This document shows, one piece after another, positions 24,895-32,935 of a DNA stretch of 41,577 bases (the stretch's first letter is position 1; every line of letters begins with the position of its first letter). A program made the position numbers and the translations under genes. The notes under the pieces were generated by a model, which made no database searches, was not told the DNA's origin, and saw only the letters and a list, made by a program, of their open reading frames with translations. Origin of the DNA: DATAFO01 sp046728015 (GTDB lineage: Bacteria; Actinomycetota; Thermoleophilia; Solirubrobacterales; 70-9); the NCBI GenBank assembly GCA_046728015.1, contig JBKPDQ010000125.1, forward strand, positions 1-41,577. Reading direction: 5' to 3'.

Positions 24895-25517
24895 GCGAGG
24901 ACACGTTTCGGATCGCCGTCCTCGCCTCGGGGGGCGGCACGAACCTGCAGGCGATCCTCGACCAGCTGCACGGCCGTGACGGGATCGAGGTCGCGTGCGT
25001 GGGGTCCAACAAGGCGGAGGCTCCGGCGCTCGCGCGAGCGGAGCGGGCGCAGGTGGAGACGGCCGTCTTCGCGGCAGACGAGTACCCGGATCGGGAGGCG
25101 CGCGACGCGGCGATCGGCGACTGGGTGGAGGAGCGCGGAGTCGACCTAATCGTGCTCGCCGGTTACATGGAGCTGCTGTCCGGAGAGTTCGTACGGCGGT
25201 TTCGCAACCGGATCATCAACGTCCATCCCGCCCTGCTGCCGTCGTTTCCGGGCCTCGAAGCCGTCGGTCAGGCGCTGGAGCACGGGGTGAAGGTCACCGG
25301 CGTCACGGTCCACTACGTGGACGAGGGCGTGGATTCGGGCCCGATCATCCTCCAGCGGGCGGTAACGGTGCCGGACGACCGCCAGTGGCAAACGCTCGAG
25401 GACGAGATCCACGCCGTTGAGCACGAGCTGCTGCCCCAGACGATCCGGTTGATCGCGGCGGGCAAGGTCTCGGTGGAGCCCGGGACGCGGATCGTGCGCA
25501 TAGACTCGGCGACGTGA
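24891..25517 (+). CDS. purN: Phosphoribosylglycinamide formyltransferase
   Basis: Transfers a formyl group from 10-formyl-THF to GAR. 208 residues from a TTG that overlaps the purF stop (TTGA): MSEDTFRIAVLASGGGTNLQ. Catalytic regions are intact: IINVHPALLPSFPG (Asn and His) and VHYVDEGVDSGPII (Asp). No later start codon would retain the glycine-rich phosphate loop ASGGGTN near the N terminus, which supports the TTG. The stop overlaps purH (GTGA). Confidence 0.95.
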   Translation: MSEDTFRIAVLASGGGTNLQAILDQLHGRDGIEVACVGSNKAEAPALARAERAQVETAVFAADEYPDREARDAAIGDWVEERGVDLIVLAGYMELLSGEFVRRFRNRIINVHPALLPSFPGLEAVGQALEHGVKVTGVTVHYVDEGVDSGPIILQRAVTVPDDRQWQTLEDEIHAVEHELLPQTIRLIAAGKVSVEPGTRIVRIDSAT

Positions 25518-27142
25518 GCGGGACTGAAGTGGCGATCAGCGAGACGGAGGGAGGCTCACCGCCGGGCGGCCGGCCGCTGCGGGTGCGCCGGGCCCTGCTC
25601 TCGGTGTCGGACAAGACGGGGATCGTCGAGTTCGCGCGCGGTTTGCGGGATCTTGGGGTGGAGCTGCTCTCGACGGGCGGGACGGCGGATGCGATTCGCG
25701 AGGCGGGCGTCGAGGTGACCGACGTCTCGGAGTTCACGGGGTCGCCGGAGATCCTCGACGGACGGGTGAAGACGCTACATCCGCGACTCCACGCTGCGTT
25801 GCTGGCACGGCGGGACGACCCGGCTCACGTGGAGACGCTCGAGGAGGAGGGGATCGAGCCAATCGACCTCGTGTGCGTGAACCTGTACCCATTCGAGCGC
25901 ACGGTTGCCAACACCGAGGTGAGCGAGGCGGAGGCGATCGAGAACATCGACGTCGGGGGGCCGACGATGATCCGGGCGGCGGCAAAGAACCATCGCTTCG
26001 TCGCGGTGGTGGTGAAGCCGGAGGCATACGACGCGGTGCTCGCCGAGCTCCAGGACTCGGGCGGCGAGATCTCGCAGGAGACGCTGCACTGGCTCGCCAA
26101 CGAGGCGTTCGCCGAGACGGCGCGGTACGACGCGGCGATCAGCCGGTGGTTCGCGTTCCGGTACGAGGCGTATCCGAGCTACTTCGTGATGCCGCACGAG
26201 AAGTTCCTCGACCTCTCGTACGGCGAGAACCCGCATCAGAAGGCGGCGCTCTACATCGAGGTGGGAGCGCGGTCGCACGTGCTCTCCAGGGTGGCGAAGA
26301 AGCACGGTCGGGCGCTGTCGTTCAACAACGTGCTCGATCTCGATTCCGGGCGGCGGTTGCTCGACGAGTTCGACGAGCCGGCGTGCGTGATCGTCAAGCA
26401 CAACAATCCCTGCGGGGTGGCGATCGCGGACGACGTCGGCGAGGCGTATGACAACGCGCTCGCCTGCGATCCGCTGTCGGCGTTCGGCGGGGTGGTGCTG
26501 TTCAACCGCCCCGTGGGGAAGGCGCTGGCGGAGCGGCTGCACGAGAACTTCATCGAGGTGCTGCTGGCGCCCGGCTTCGACGACGAGGCGCTGGAGATCC
26601 TCGCGCGCAAGGAGGCGATGCGGATTCTCGAGAGCGCCGAGCAGCGGGCGTACGAGCCGCGTGAGCGCGACGTGAAGCGGGTGCGCGGCGGGCTGCTGGT
26701 GCAGGACCCGGATCGGATCGAGGAGACGCGGGAGTCGATGCGGGTGGTGACGGCGGCGGAGCCGACCGAGGAGCAGTGGGACGACATGCTGTTCGCCTGG
26801 AAGGTGTGCCGGCACGTGCGCTCCAACGCGATCGTCATCGCGAAGGAAGGGGCGACGCTCGGGATCGGCGCGGGGCAGATGAGCCGGGTGGATTCGGTGC
26901 GTATCGCGATCGAGAAGGCGCGGGACGCTCGCGGCGCCGACGCCGATCGACTGCTAGCGGGGTCGGTCGTTGCCTCGGATGCCTTCTTCCCCTTTGCCGA
27001 CGGGCCGCAGCTCGCGATCGATGCGGGCGCGAAGGCGGTCATCCAGCCGGGCGGCTCGAAGCGCGACAACGAGGTGATCGCGGCCTGCGACGCGGCCGGG
27101 GTGGCGATGGTGGTCACGGGCCGCCGCCATTTCAGGCACTGA
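25514..27142 (+). CDS. purH: Bifunctional AICAR transformylase / IMP cyclohydrolase
   Basis: Last two steps to IMP. 542 residues with the usual two domains. The N-terminal MGS-like cyclohydrolase domain has RRALLSVSDKTGIVEFARGL, STGGTADAIREAG and GRVKTLHPRLHAALLARRDD. The transformylase domain has LSFNNVLDLDSGRRLL, the catalytic VKHNNPCGVAIA, and SAFGGVVLFNRPV. It ends DAAGVAMVVTGRRHFRH, as is normal. The GTG start gives an N-terminal extension of about 25 residues. It closes the F-N-H run. The PhzF-like gene follows after 3 bases and is probably in the same transcript. Confidence 0.97.
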   Translation: MSGTEVAISETEGGSPPGGRPLRVRRALLSVSDKTGIVEFARGLRDLGVELLSTGGTADAIREAGVEVTDVSEFTGSPEILDGRVKTLHPRLHAALLARRDDPAHVETLEEEGIEPIDLVCVNLYPFERTVANTEVSEAEAIENIDVGGPTMIRAAAKNHRFVAVVVKPEAYDAVLAELQDSGGEISQETLHWLANEAFAETARYDAAISRWFAFRYEAYPSYFVMPHEKFLDLSYGENPHQKAALYIEVGARSHVLSRVAKKHGRALSFNNVLDLDSGRRLLDEFDEPACVIVKHNNPCGVAIADDVGEAYDNALACDPLSAFGGVVLFNRPVGKALAERLHENFIEVLLAPGFDDEALEILARKEAMRILESAEQRAYEPRERDVKRVRGGLLVQDPDRIEETRESMRVVTAAEPTEEQWDDMLFAWKVCRHVRSNAIVIAKEGATLGIGAGQMSRVDSVRIAIEKARDARGADADRLLAGSVVASDAFFPFADGPQLAIDAGAKAVIQPGGSKRDNEVIAACDAAGVAMVVTGRRHFRH

Positions 27143-27145
27143 GGC

Positions 27146-27817
27146 GTGGCACAGCTCCACGTCCTGCGTGTCTTTTGCGCCGAGGACATGAGCGGGGGAA
27201 ATCCGCTGGGCGTGTTCCTCGATTGGGCCGATGTTCCCGAAGGGCGGCGGCAGCCGATCGCGAACGAGCTCGGCTTCTCCGAGACGGTGTTCGTCGACGA
27301 CCGGGAGCGGGGGAAGCTGCGGATCTTCACGCCGAGGGTGGAGCTGCCGCTGGCTGGCCACCCCCTCGTCGGCACGGCTTGGCTGCTGCGGGCGGTCGAC
27401 TTCGAGGTGCCGACCCTGCGCCCGCCTGCCGGTGAGGTGCCCGTGAAGTTCGAGGACGAGCTGTGCTTCTGCGCCGCCCGGCCTGAGTGGGCGCCAGCCT
27501 TTGACTTCGTCGAAGTCGATTCGCCGGCGGAGGTCGAGGCCTTATCTGAGCCGCCCCCGGGCGACGTCGGAGTCTGGGCGTGGCTGAACCGCGACGAGGG
27601 GTGGATACGCGAGCGGGTCTTCGCGCCGGACGAGGGCATTCCAGAGGACGAAGCAACGGGGGCTGCCGCGCTTCAGCTGGGCGCCCAGCTCGGCCACCCG
27701 ATCGAGATCCGCCAAGGGAAGGGCTCGCTGATCTACGCCCGCCCGGCGGAGCAGGACGGCTTCATCGAAATCGGCGGGCGGGTTGTGCTCGACGAAGTGA
27801 GCGAGTACGCGGTCTAG
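27146..27817 (+). CDS. PhzF family isomerase/epimerase-like protein
   Basis: 223 residues, shorter than typical PhzF proteins of 260-300. It begins MAQLHVLRVFCAEDMSGGNP and has the active-site glutamate in LGFSETVFV, then PLAGHPLVGTAWLLRA. The C-terminal half shows EDEATGAAALQLGAQLGHPI and RQGKGSLIYARP. PhzF relatives catalyse isomerisations or epimerisations without cofactors, and this one's substrate is unknown. The shortening is in the middle linker, and both half-domains seem present. The GTG start is 3 bases after purH. A lower-GC gene and a strong inverted repeat follow. Confidence 0.85.
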   Translation: MAQLHVLRVFCAEDMSGGNPLGVFLDWADVPEGRRQPIANELGFSETVFVDDRERGKLRIFTPRVELPLAGHPLVGTAWLLRAVDFEVPTLRPPAGEVPVKFEDELCFCAARPEWAPAFDFVEVDSPAEVEALSEPPPGDVGVWAWLNRDEGWIRERVFAPDEGIPEDEATGAAALQLGAQLGHPIEIRQGKGSLIYARPAEQDGFIEIGGRVVLDEVSEYAV

Positions 27818-27844
27818 GCGCGCGGGGGGATTCCGTCCGCCGGT

Positions 27845-27866
27845 GGCACGAACATGTGTTCGTGCC
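27845..27866 (+). promoter_or_regulatory. LexA-type SOS box within a perfect inverted repeat
   Basis: The core CGAACATGTGTTCG (27849-27862) is a perfect match to the Gram-positive/actinobacterial LexA consensus CGAAC-RNRY-GTTCG. The symmetry extends to 10-base arms (GGCACGAACA and TGTTCGTGCC) around TG. It lies between the PhzF stop and the HNH gene, so it probably represses that gene until DNA damage. In RNA the same bases would form a 9-bp hairpin with loop ATGT and might also end the purine transcript, but no run of T follows. Confidence 0.7.
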
Positions 27867-27891
27867 TCGCAGGCTCCCGTCACCAACGCCT

Positions 27892-28353
27892 TTGGTAAAG
27901 CGCATTGGCCGGCCTCCTTGGTCGGCGAGGAAGTGTCCTGTTGAGCTCCGCGAATGTGCTCAGCATGGGCTGACGGAATTCGCTCGATACGGGAGGAAGC
28001 AACCGCGATGGCGGTGCAAGCGGTGCGTGGGCGAGGCGGTCACTCGTCGCAAGCAACTCGTGAAGGAGATCCTTGTGGAGGAGGCTGGTGGTTGCTGTGC
28101 AGTGTGCGGATATGACCGCTGCATCATCAACCTTCACTTCCACCACGTGGACCCAGCTGAGAAGTCGTTCTCGCTCAGCATGCATACGACGAAATCGCTC
28201 GCTGCGTACCGCGAGGAGATGGAGAAGTGCGTCCTCCTCTGCGCGAACTGCCACGGCGAGGTGGAGGCCGGGATTCTCGTCGGACCGCCGGCCGGCGCCA
28301 CGTTCGAGGACGTACTCCACATCTACGGTGGGCCCGATCCCGACGACGACTGA
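27892..28353 (+). CDS. HNH endonuclease-like protein with N-terminal zinc ribbon
   Basis: About 153 residues from the TTG at 27892 (MVKRIGRPPWSARKCPVELR). GTG codons at 27856 and 27862 are in frame but lie in the SOS box. The N-terminal part has C-x2-H ... C-x2-C (ECAQHGLTEF and WRCKRC), a likely zinc site. The C-terminal HNH region has CAVCGYDRC, LHFHHVDPAEKSFSLS and CVLLCANCHGEVEAG, with both histidines and the second Cys pair present. It is likely a metal-dependent DNA nuclease. GC content is visibly lower than in the neighbours, and the stop lies 5 bases from the 3' end of a tRNA gene, both consistent with acquired DNA. SOS control is inferred from the box upstream. Confidence 0.75.
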   Translation: MVKRIGRPPWSARKCPVELRECAQHGLTEFARYGRKQPRWRCKRCVGEAVTRRKQLVKEILVEEAGGCCAVCGYDRCIINLHFHHVDPAEKSFSLSMHTTKSLAAYREEMEKCVLLCANCHGEVEAGILVGPPAGATFEDVLHIYGGPDPDDD

Positions 28354-28358
28354 TCGAG

Positions 28359-28431
28359 TGGGCCCCCGGGGACTCGAACCCCGTCTCCGAGATTAAAAGT
28401 CTCGACGTCTAGCCCGTTGACTTAGAGGCCC
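28359..28431 (-). tRNA. tRNA-Lys (anticodon TTT)
   Basis: The minus strand folds into a 73-base tRNA. The acceptor stem is GGGCCTC with GGGGCCC, the anticodon stem CGAGA/TCTCG encloses CTTTTAA (anticodon TTT), and the T arm is CGGGG-TTCGAGT-CCCCG. The D stem keeps GTC/GAC. The discriminator is A, and the 3' CCA is not encoded. Confidence 0.95.
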
Positions 28432-28437
28432 AGCGTC

Positions 28438-28443
28438 ATCGTA
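28438..28443 (-). promoter_or_regulatory. Candidate -10 box of the tRNA-Lys gene
   Basis: On the minus strand TACGAT ends 6 bases before the tRNA 5' end, the spacing expected if transcription starts at or near the mature end. No clear -35 box. Confidence 0.4.
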
Positions 28444-28483
28444 GCCACGGGCACGAGGCTGCTCGGTCATAGAGAATGGGCCC

Positions 28484-28942
28484 GTGCGGATCTCGGCCAA
28501 GGCGGACTACGCGGTGCGAGCGGCGATCGCGCTGGCGGAAGCCGGCAACTCGGAGCCGGTGAAGTCCGAGGCGATCGCCGAGGCGCAGCAGATCCCGCCT
28601 CGGTTCCTCGAGAACATCCTCGGCGAGCTGCGCCACAACGGCATAGTGCAGAGCCAGCGCGGCGCCGAGGGCGGCTACCGGCTCAGCCGGCCCGCCGACG
28701 AGATCAGCATCGCCGAGGTCATCCGCGCCGTTGACGGCCCCCTAGCCACGGTCCGAGGCGATCCCGCTGACGAGCTCGACTATCGGGGCGCGGCGGTGCC
28801 CCTGCAGGAGGTCTGGCTGGCGCTGCGCGCCAACATCCGCCAGGTGCTCGAGTCGGTCACCCTGGCCGCGGTCGTGGAGGGCGAGCTTCCTCCGCCCGTT
28901 CGCGATCTGGCGCACCATCCCGAGGCGGGCCAACCGCGCTGA
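28484..28942 (+). CDS. Rrf2 family transcriptional regulator
   Basis: 152 residues. The winged helix begins MRISAKADYAVRAAIALAEA, with AQQIPPRFLENILGELRHNG and QRGAEGGYRLSRPADEISI, the Rrf2 pattern. The Fe-S cysteines of IscR/NsrR-type members are absent, as in CymR, the cysteine-metabolism repressor that works with CysK. Its neighbour is a sulfate importer operon, so a CymR-like role in sulfur control is a reasonable inference. The GTG start has no strong Shine-Dalgarno sequence. The last 86 bases overlap a small gene on the other strand. Confidence 0.88.
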   Translation: MRISAKADYAVRAAIALAEAGNSEPVKSEAIAEAQQIPPRFLENILGELRHNGIVQSQRGAEGGYRLSRPADEISIAEVIRAVDGPLATVRGDPADELDYRGAAVPLQEVWLALRANIRQVLESVTLAAVVEGELPPPVRDLAHHPEAGQPR

Positions 28943-29084
28943 GCACCGGCTCCGGCCCGTCGCGTACCAGCCCCGCCTGCTGCGCCTCGTCCTTCATCGT
29001 CCGCCACGTCGCGCCCAGCACCATCCCCAGCCAGACGAAGATCAGCGCGAAGACCACGAAGGCGACTACGGCGGCGAGAGTCAC
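28857..29084 (-). CDS. Small single-pass membrane protein downstream of cysA
   Basis: 75 residues from a GTG that overlaps the cysA stop (GTGA): MTLAAVVAFVVFALIFVWLG, then MVLGATWRTMKDEAQQAGLV. Residues 4-26 form one transmembrane helix. The rest is charged, proline-rich at the end, and probably cytoplasmic. Coupling to cysA suggests it is a real, co-translated accessory of the importer. The 3' end overlaps the convergent Rrf2 gene by 86 bases, which lowers confidence in its C-terminal part. No family recognised. Confidence 0.5.
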   Translation of the reverse strand: MTLAAVVAFVVFALIFVWLGMVLGATWRTMKDEAQQAGLVRDGPEPVLSAVGPPRDGAPDRERAEEARPPRPRPG

Positions 29085-30073
29085 GCCAGTGCGAGCTCCT
29101 CGGTCTGCGGCTGACCATTGCTGTCGAACGTCTTCGCGCGGCTCGGCGCCACCCAAACGATCTGACCCTCCGAGAGCTCCAGCTCCTCGACCTGGTCCCG
29201 CGTGAGCTGAGCGATCAGAGGACCCCCGTCGGCGAGCGTCAGCTCGACCCGCACCTCGAACCCGAGGTGGACGATGCGGTCGATCATCGCCTCCTCCGCG
29301 CCGGGCGACTTGACGTGCAGCAACGTCACATCGTGCGGTCGCACCAGCAGCGAGCCGAGCCGGTTAGCCGTGCCGACGAAGCTCATCACGAACTCCGTCT
29401 TCGGATGGTCGTAGAGGTCGGTGGGCGATCCCGCCTGCTCGACGGCGCCCTCGTTCATCACCACGATCTGCTCGGCGACGTCCATCGCCTCCTCCTGGTC
29501 GTGGGTAACGAAGATCGTCGTCACGTGCACCTCGTCGTGGAGGCGCCGCAGCCACTGGCGCAACTCCATCCGCACGCGCGCGTCGAGCGCGCCGAACGGC
29601 TCATCCAGCAGCAGCACCTTCGGCTCCACCGCAAGCGCCCGCGCCAGCGCCATCCGCTGGCGTTGCCCGCCAGACAGCTGGGACGGGTACCGGTCGACCC
29701 AGCCCTCGAGCTGCACCAGTTGCAGCAGCTCACCGACCCTTTCTGAGATCTCCTGCTTGGGCTTCTTGCGGATGCGGAGCCCGAACGCCACGTTGTCGCG
29801 TACCGTCATGTGCTTGAACGCGGCGTAGTGCTGGAAGCAGAACCCCACGTTGCGCTTCTGTACCGGGACGTGGGTCATGTCCTCGCCCGAGATGACGACG
29901 CGGCCCTCGTCGGGCTCCTCGAGCCCCGCGATCACGCGCAGCAGCGTGGACTTGCCACTTCCGCTCGGCCCGAGGAGCGCGGTCAGCGACCCGTCGCGCA
30001 CCTCGATCGAAACGTCGTCAAGCGCGACGAAGTCGCCGAACCGCTTCGTCGCCTTCTCAACCGTGATGCCCAT
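29081..30073 (-). CDS. cysA: Sulfate/thiosulfate ABC transporter ATP-binding protein
   Basis: 330 residues from the ATG at 30073, which has AAGGAGG upstream; an extension to 30112 is not supported. Walker A GPSGSGKST (about residues 35-43), Q-loop CFQHYAAFKHMTV, signature LSGGQRQRMALARAL, Walker B LLLDEPFGALD and switch VTHDQEEAMDVAEQI are intact. The C-terminal third is a TOBE-like regulatory domain (LLVRPHDVTLL). It energises sulfate import with CysT and CysW. It overlaps cysW by 17 bases and the small membrane gene by 4. Confidence 0.95.
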   Translation of the reverse strand: MGITVEKATKRFGDFVALDDVSIEVRDGSLTALLGPSGSGKSTLLRVIAGLEEPDEGRVVISGEDMTHVPVQKRNVGFCFQHYAAFKHMTVRDNVAFGLRIRKKPKQEISERVGELLQLVQLEGWVDRYPSQLSGGQRQRMALARALAVEPKVLLLDEPFGALDARVRMELRQWLRRLHDEVHVTTIFVTHDQEEAMDVAEQIVVMNEGAVEQAGSPTDLYDHPKTEFVMSFVGTANRLGSLLVRPHDVTLLHVKSPGAEEAMIDRIVHLGFEVRVELTLADGGPLIAQLTRDQVEELELSEGQIVWVAPSRAKTFDSNGQPQTEELALA

Positions 30074-30980
30074 CAGGGCCTCCTTCCGTAGTCGTGGCCG
30101 GGGACGTCGCAACCGCCGGCTCGGCCAGGGTGGCCGGCGCGACGACCTTGCGATCCCTCCGCTGGATCAAGTTCATGACCACCAACGTCGCCAGCGCGAG
30201 CAGCGCGAGCACCACCGCAGCGGCGTAGGCGCCGGCGACGTTGAAGGTGTCGTAGAGCTTTCGAACGAGCAGCGGCATCGTCTCCGTCGACCCGGAGATG
30301 TGCCCCGAGACCACCGCCACCGCTCCGAACTCGCCCAGGGCGCGCGCCGTGGCGAGAATCACCCCGTAGGTGACGCCCCAGCGAATGGATGGCAGGGTGA
30401 TGCGGCGGAAGGTCTGCCAGCCGCTTGCGCCAAGCGTGCTCGCCGCCTGCTCCTGATCGTCGCCGATCTCCTGGAGCACCGGGATCACCTCGCGCACCAC
30501 GAACGGCAGCGCGACGAACGCCGTCGCGATCGCCATCCCGACCGGGGTGAAGATCACCTCGATTCCGATCGCGGCGAGGTCCGCGCCGAGCCACCCGTCG
30601 CGGCTCCCGTACACGAGCACCAGCGCGAGGCCGATCACGACCGGCGAGATCGCGAACGGCATGTCGATCAGCACGTTGAGCAGCGCCTTGCCGCGGAACT
30701 GGTGGCGGACGATCACGATCGCGCAAGCGATTCCGAAGACCGTCGTGACCGGAATCGCGGCGAGGACCATCACGATCGTCAGGTAGAAGGCGTGCTGGGC
30801 CTCCGGCGTCGTCACCGACTCCCACGCGTGCGCGAACCCGTCCTCGAAGGCCTTGAAGAAGATCAGGATCACCGGGACGACGAGCAGCAGCCCCAGGTAA
30901 CCGAGCGCGAATGTCCGCAGCCCGTAGCGGGCCGCGCGGTTCGGCTGCAGGATCTTGGGGGCGCTCGCCTCAGTGGCCAT
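30057..30980 (-). CDS. cysW: Sulfate ABC transporter permease
   Basis: 307 residues, six predicted transmembrane helices. The motif LLNVLIDMPFAISPVVIGLA is typical of CysW (DMPFAISPVVVGL). The cytoplasmic EAA loop is EQAASTLGASGWQTFRRITLP, which contacts CysA. The C terminus is a hydrophilic Ala/Thr/Pro-rich tail of about 30 residues. It forms a membrane heterodimer with CysT. It overlaps cysA by 17 bases and cysT by 11. Confidence 0.95.
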   Translation of the reverse strand: MATEASAPKILQPNRAARYGLRTFALGYLGLLLVVPVILIFFKAFEDGFAHAWESVTTPEAQHAFYLTIVMVLAAIPVTTVFGIACAIVIVRHQFRGKALLNVLIDMPFAISPVVIGLALVLVYGSRDGWLGADLAAIGIEVIFTPVGMAIATAFVALPFVVREVIPVLQEIGDDQEQAASTLGASGWQTFRRITLPSIRWGVTYGVILATARALGEFGAVAVVSGHISGSTETMPLLVRKLYDTFNVAGAYAAAVVLALLALATLVVMNLIQRRDRKVVAPATLAEPAVATSPATTTEGGPDGHHG

Positions 30981-31812
30981 AGCGAGTGCTCCAGCGCCCG
31001 ATCGCGTTGATGATCAGCAGCACGACCAGCGCGATCGCGAGCAGCACCACGGAGACAGCGGCCGCGCTCTCGGTGTTGCCGCTCTCGATCTGGCCGAAGA
31101 TGAACACCGAGGCGACCTCGGTGTCGAAGGGAATGTTGCCCGAGATCAGCACCAGCGAGCCGAACTCGCCCATCGAGCGGGCGAACGCAAGCGCCACGCC
31201 GGCGACGATGGCGGGCGTGAGGTTCGGGAGGATGATCCGCCGGAAGACGGTGAAGGGCTTGGCTCCCAGCGAGGCGGCGGCCTCCTCCATCGCGTGGTCG
31301 AGCTCGAGCAGCACCGGCTGTACGGCCCGGATCACGAACGGGAGCGTCACGAAGAGCAGCGCCATGATGACGCCGATCCGCGTGAACGACACGCCGGAGA
31401 TACCCAGCACGCCGTTGTCGCCGTAGAGCGCCAGCAGCGTCAGCCCCGCGACGATCGTCGGCAGGGCGAAGGGCAGGTCGATCAGCGAGTTCACGAACCG
31501 CTTGCCCGGGAACTCGTCGCGCACGAGCACCCAGGCGATGATGGTCCCGGCGACCGCGTTGATCGCAACGACGACGAACGACGCGATCAGCGTCAGCTTC
31601 AGGGCTGCGACCGCCTGAGGCGCCGTCACGGCGTCCCAGAAGGCTCCGATACCGCCCTCCAGCGAGGTGGAGACCACCGCCGCGATCGGGAGCAGCACCA
31701 TCACGCTGAGGTACGCGACCACGAGGCCGCGAGTCAGCCCCGGCCCCCCGAGGCCGAGCCTGAAGCCCGGCCTCGGGGGAGCCTTGGCTGTGGCTACCGC
31801 GCCGTCGGTCAC
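30970..31812 (-). CDS. cysT: Sulfate ABC transporter permease
   Basis: 280 residues, six predicted helices. NSLIDLPFALPTIVAGLTLL is the CysT/CysU signature (DLPFALPTIVAGL). The EAA loop is EEAAASLGAKPFTVFRRIIL, and RSMGEFGSLVLISGNIPF is also typical. It is the partner of CysW in the sulfate channel. The ATG overlaps the stop of the upstream binding-protein gene by 4 bases (ATGA). Confidence 0.95.
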   Translation of the reverse strand: MTDGAVATAKAPPRPGFRLGLGGPGLTRGLVVAYLSVMVLLPIAAVVSTSLEGGIGAFWDAVTAPQAVAALKLTLIASFVVVAINAVAGTIIAWVLVRDEFPGKRFVNSLIDLPFALPTIVAGLTLLALYGDNGVLGISGVSFTRIGVIMALLFVTLPFVIRAVQPVLLELDHAMEEAAASLGAKPFTVFRRIILPNLTPAIVAGVALAFARSMGEFGSLVLISGNIPFDTEVASVFIFGQIESGNTESAAAVSVVLLAIALVVLLIINAIGRWSTRYGH

Positions 31813-32903
31813 TCGGTGGCCACTCCCAGGTTGCGCTCGATCTCGGCGACGGAGCCGTTCTCCGGATCGAAGAAGTCCGTCACGACCTGCTCCCAGCCGC
31901 CGAACTCCTCGATCGTGAAGAGATCCTTGGGGGTCGGGAACTCGTCCTCGTACTCGCCGAGGATCTGCTCGTTGGTCGGCCGGTAGCCGCCCTCCGCGTA
32001 GAGACGCTGACCATCATCCGAGAGGAGGAAGTCCAGGAACGCCTGGGCCGCCTCCGGGTCGTCCGCCTCCTCGGTGACGGCGGCCTTGGTCTCGATCAGG
32101 ATCGTTTCGTCGGGGACGACGTAGTCGACCTCCTCGCCGGCGGCCTTGGCCTGGATCGCCTCGTTCTCGTACGAGAGCAGGACGTCGCCCTTGCCGCCGA
32201 TGAACGTCTGCAGAGCGTCACGCGCGCTCGCGTCCTGGACCGGCGTGTTCTCGAGGACCTGCGCGACGAAGTCGAGCGCCTCGTCCTCGGACTTGCCCTG
32301 GGCGATCTGGCTGCCGTAGGCGGCCATGATGTTCCAGCGCGCACCGCCGGAGGTGAACGGGTTCGGAGTGATCACCTCGACGTCGCCGGTGACCAAGTCG
32401 TCCCAGGAGTCGATCCCCTCGGGATTGCCCGGACGAGTGACGAAGACGACGACCGAGTTCTGCGGCGAGCCCTTGCCGCCCGAGTCGTAGTCCTCCGCGA
32501 TCAGGCCGGCGTCGACGAGCTTCTGGATGTCGACCTCGATCGGCAGGTGGACGAAGTCGGCCGGCAGGCCGGCCTCGACCGCGCGCGCCTGATCGCCGGA
32601 CGCCCCGAACGAGTTCTTGAACGCGACACCGTCGCCGTCGGAGGTCTCGGTGAACGCCGGCTCGATGTCCTGCTCGTAGAGCTCCTGCGGCGTCGAGTAG
32701 GCGACCAGGTCGATCGTGCCACCACTGCCGTCGCCGGATCCCTCGGCGTCGCTGGAGCCGCCACACGCGGCGACTGCACCAGCCACAGCGACCGCCAGAA
32801 CGGCGGCGAAAGCGACCCTCAGGCCGCCGCCGCGGGACCGCGCAGCGGCGCTTTCGGCGCCCGCGGTCCCACCGCGGCGAAGCTTCACGAAGAAGCGAGT
32901 CAT
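31809..32903 (-). CDS. Sulfate/thiosulfate-binding lipoprotein
   Basis: 364 residues from the ATG at 32903, with GGTGAG 8 bases upstream. The leader is long and basic before the hydrophobic stretch. A lipobox AVAAC places the lipid-bearing Cys at about residue 47, followed by a Gly/Ser linker. The mature domain matches the CysP/Sbp family: IDLVAYSTPQELYEQDIEPA, VAFKNSFGASGDQARAVEAG, PADFVHLPIEVDIQKLVDAG and NPFTSGGARWNIMAAYGSQI. It captures sulfate or thiosulfate outside and delivers it to CysTW. First gene of the operon. Confidence 0.93.
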   Translation of the reverse strand: MTRFFVKLRRGGTAGAESAAARSRGGGLRVAFAAVLAVAVAGAVAACGGSSDAEGSGDGSGGTIDLVAYSTPQELYEQDIEPAFTETSDGDGVAFKNSFGASGDQARAVEAGLPADFVHLPIEVDIQKLVDAGLIAEDYDSGGKGSPQNSVVVFVTRPGNPEGIDSWDDLVTGDVEVITPNPFTSGGARWNIMAAYGSQIAQGKSEDEALDFVAQVLENTPVQDASARDALQTFIGGKGDVLLSYENEAIQAKAAGEEVDYVVPDETILIETKAAVTEEADDPEAAQAFLDFLLSDDGQRLYAEGGYRPTNEQILGEYEDEFPTPKDLFTIEEFGGWEQVVTDFFDPENGSVAEIERNLGVATE

Positions 32904-32935
32904 TCGATTCTCACCTTTCTTGAGTCGGATAGTTA

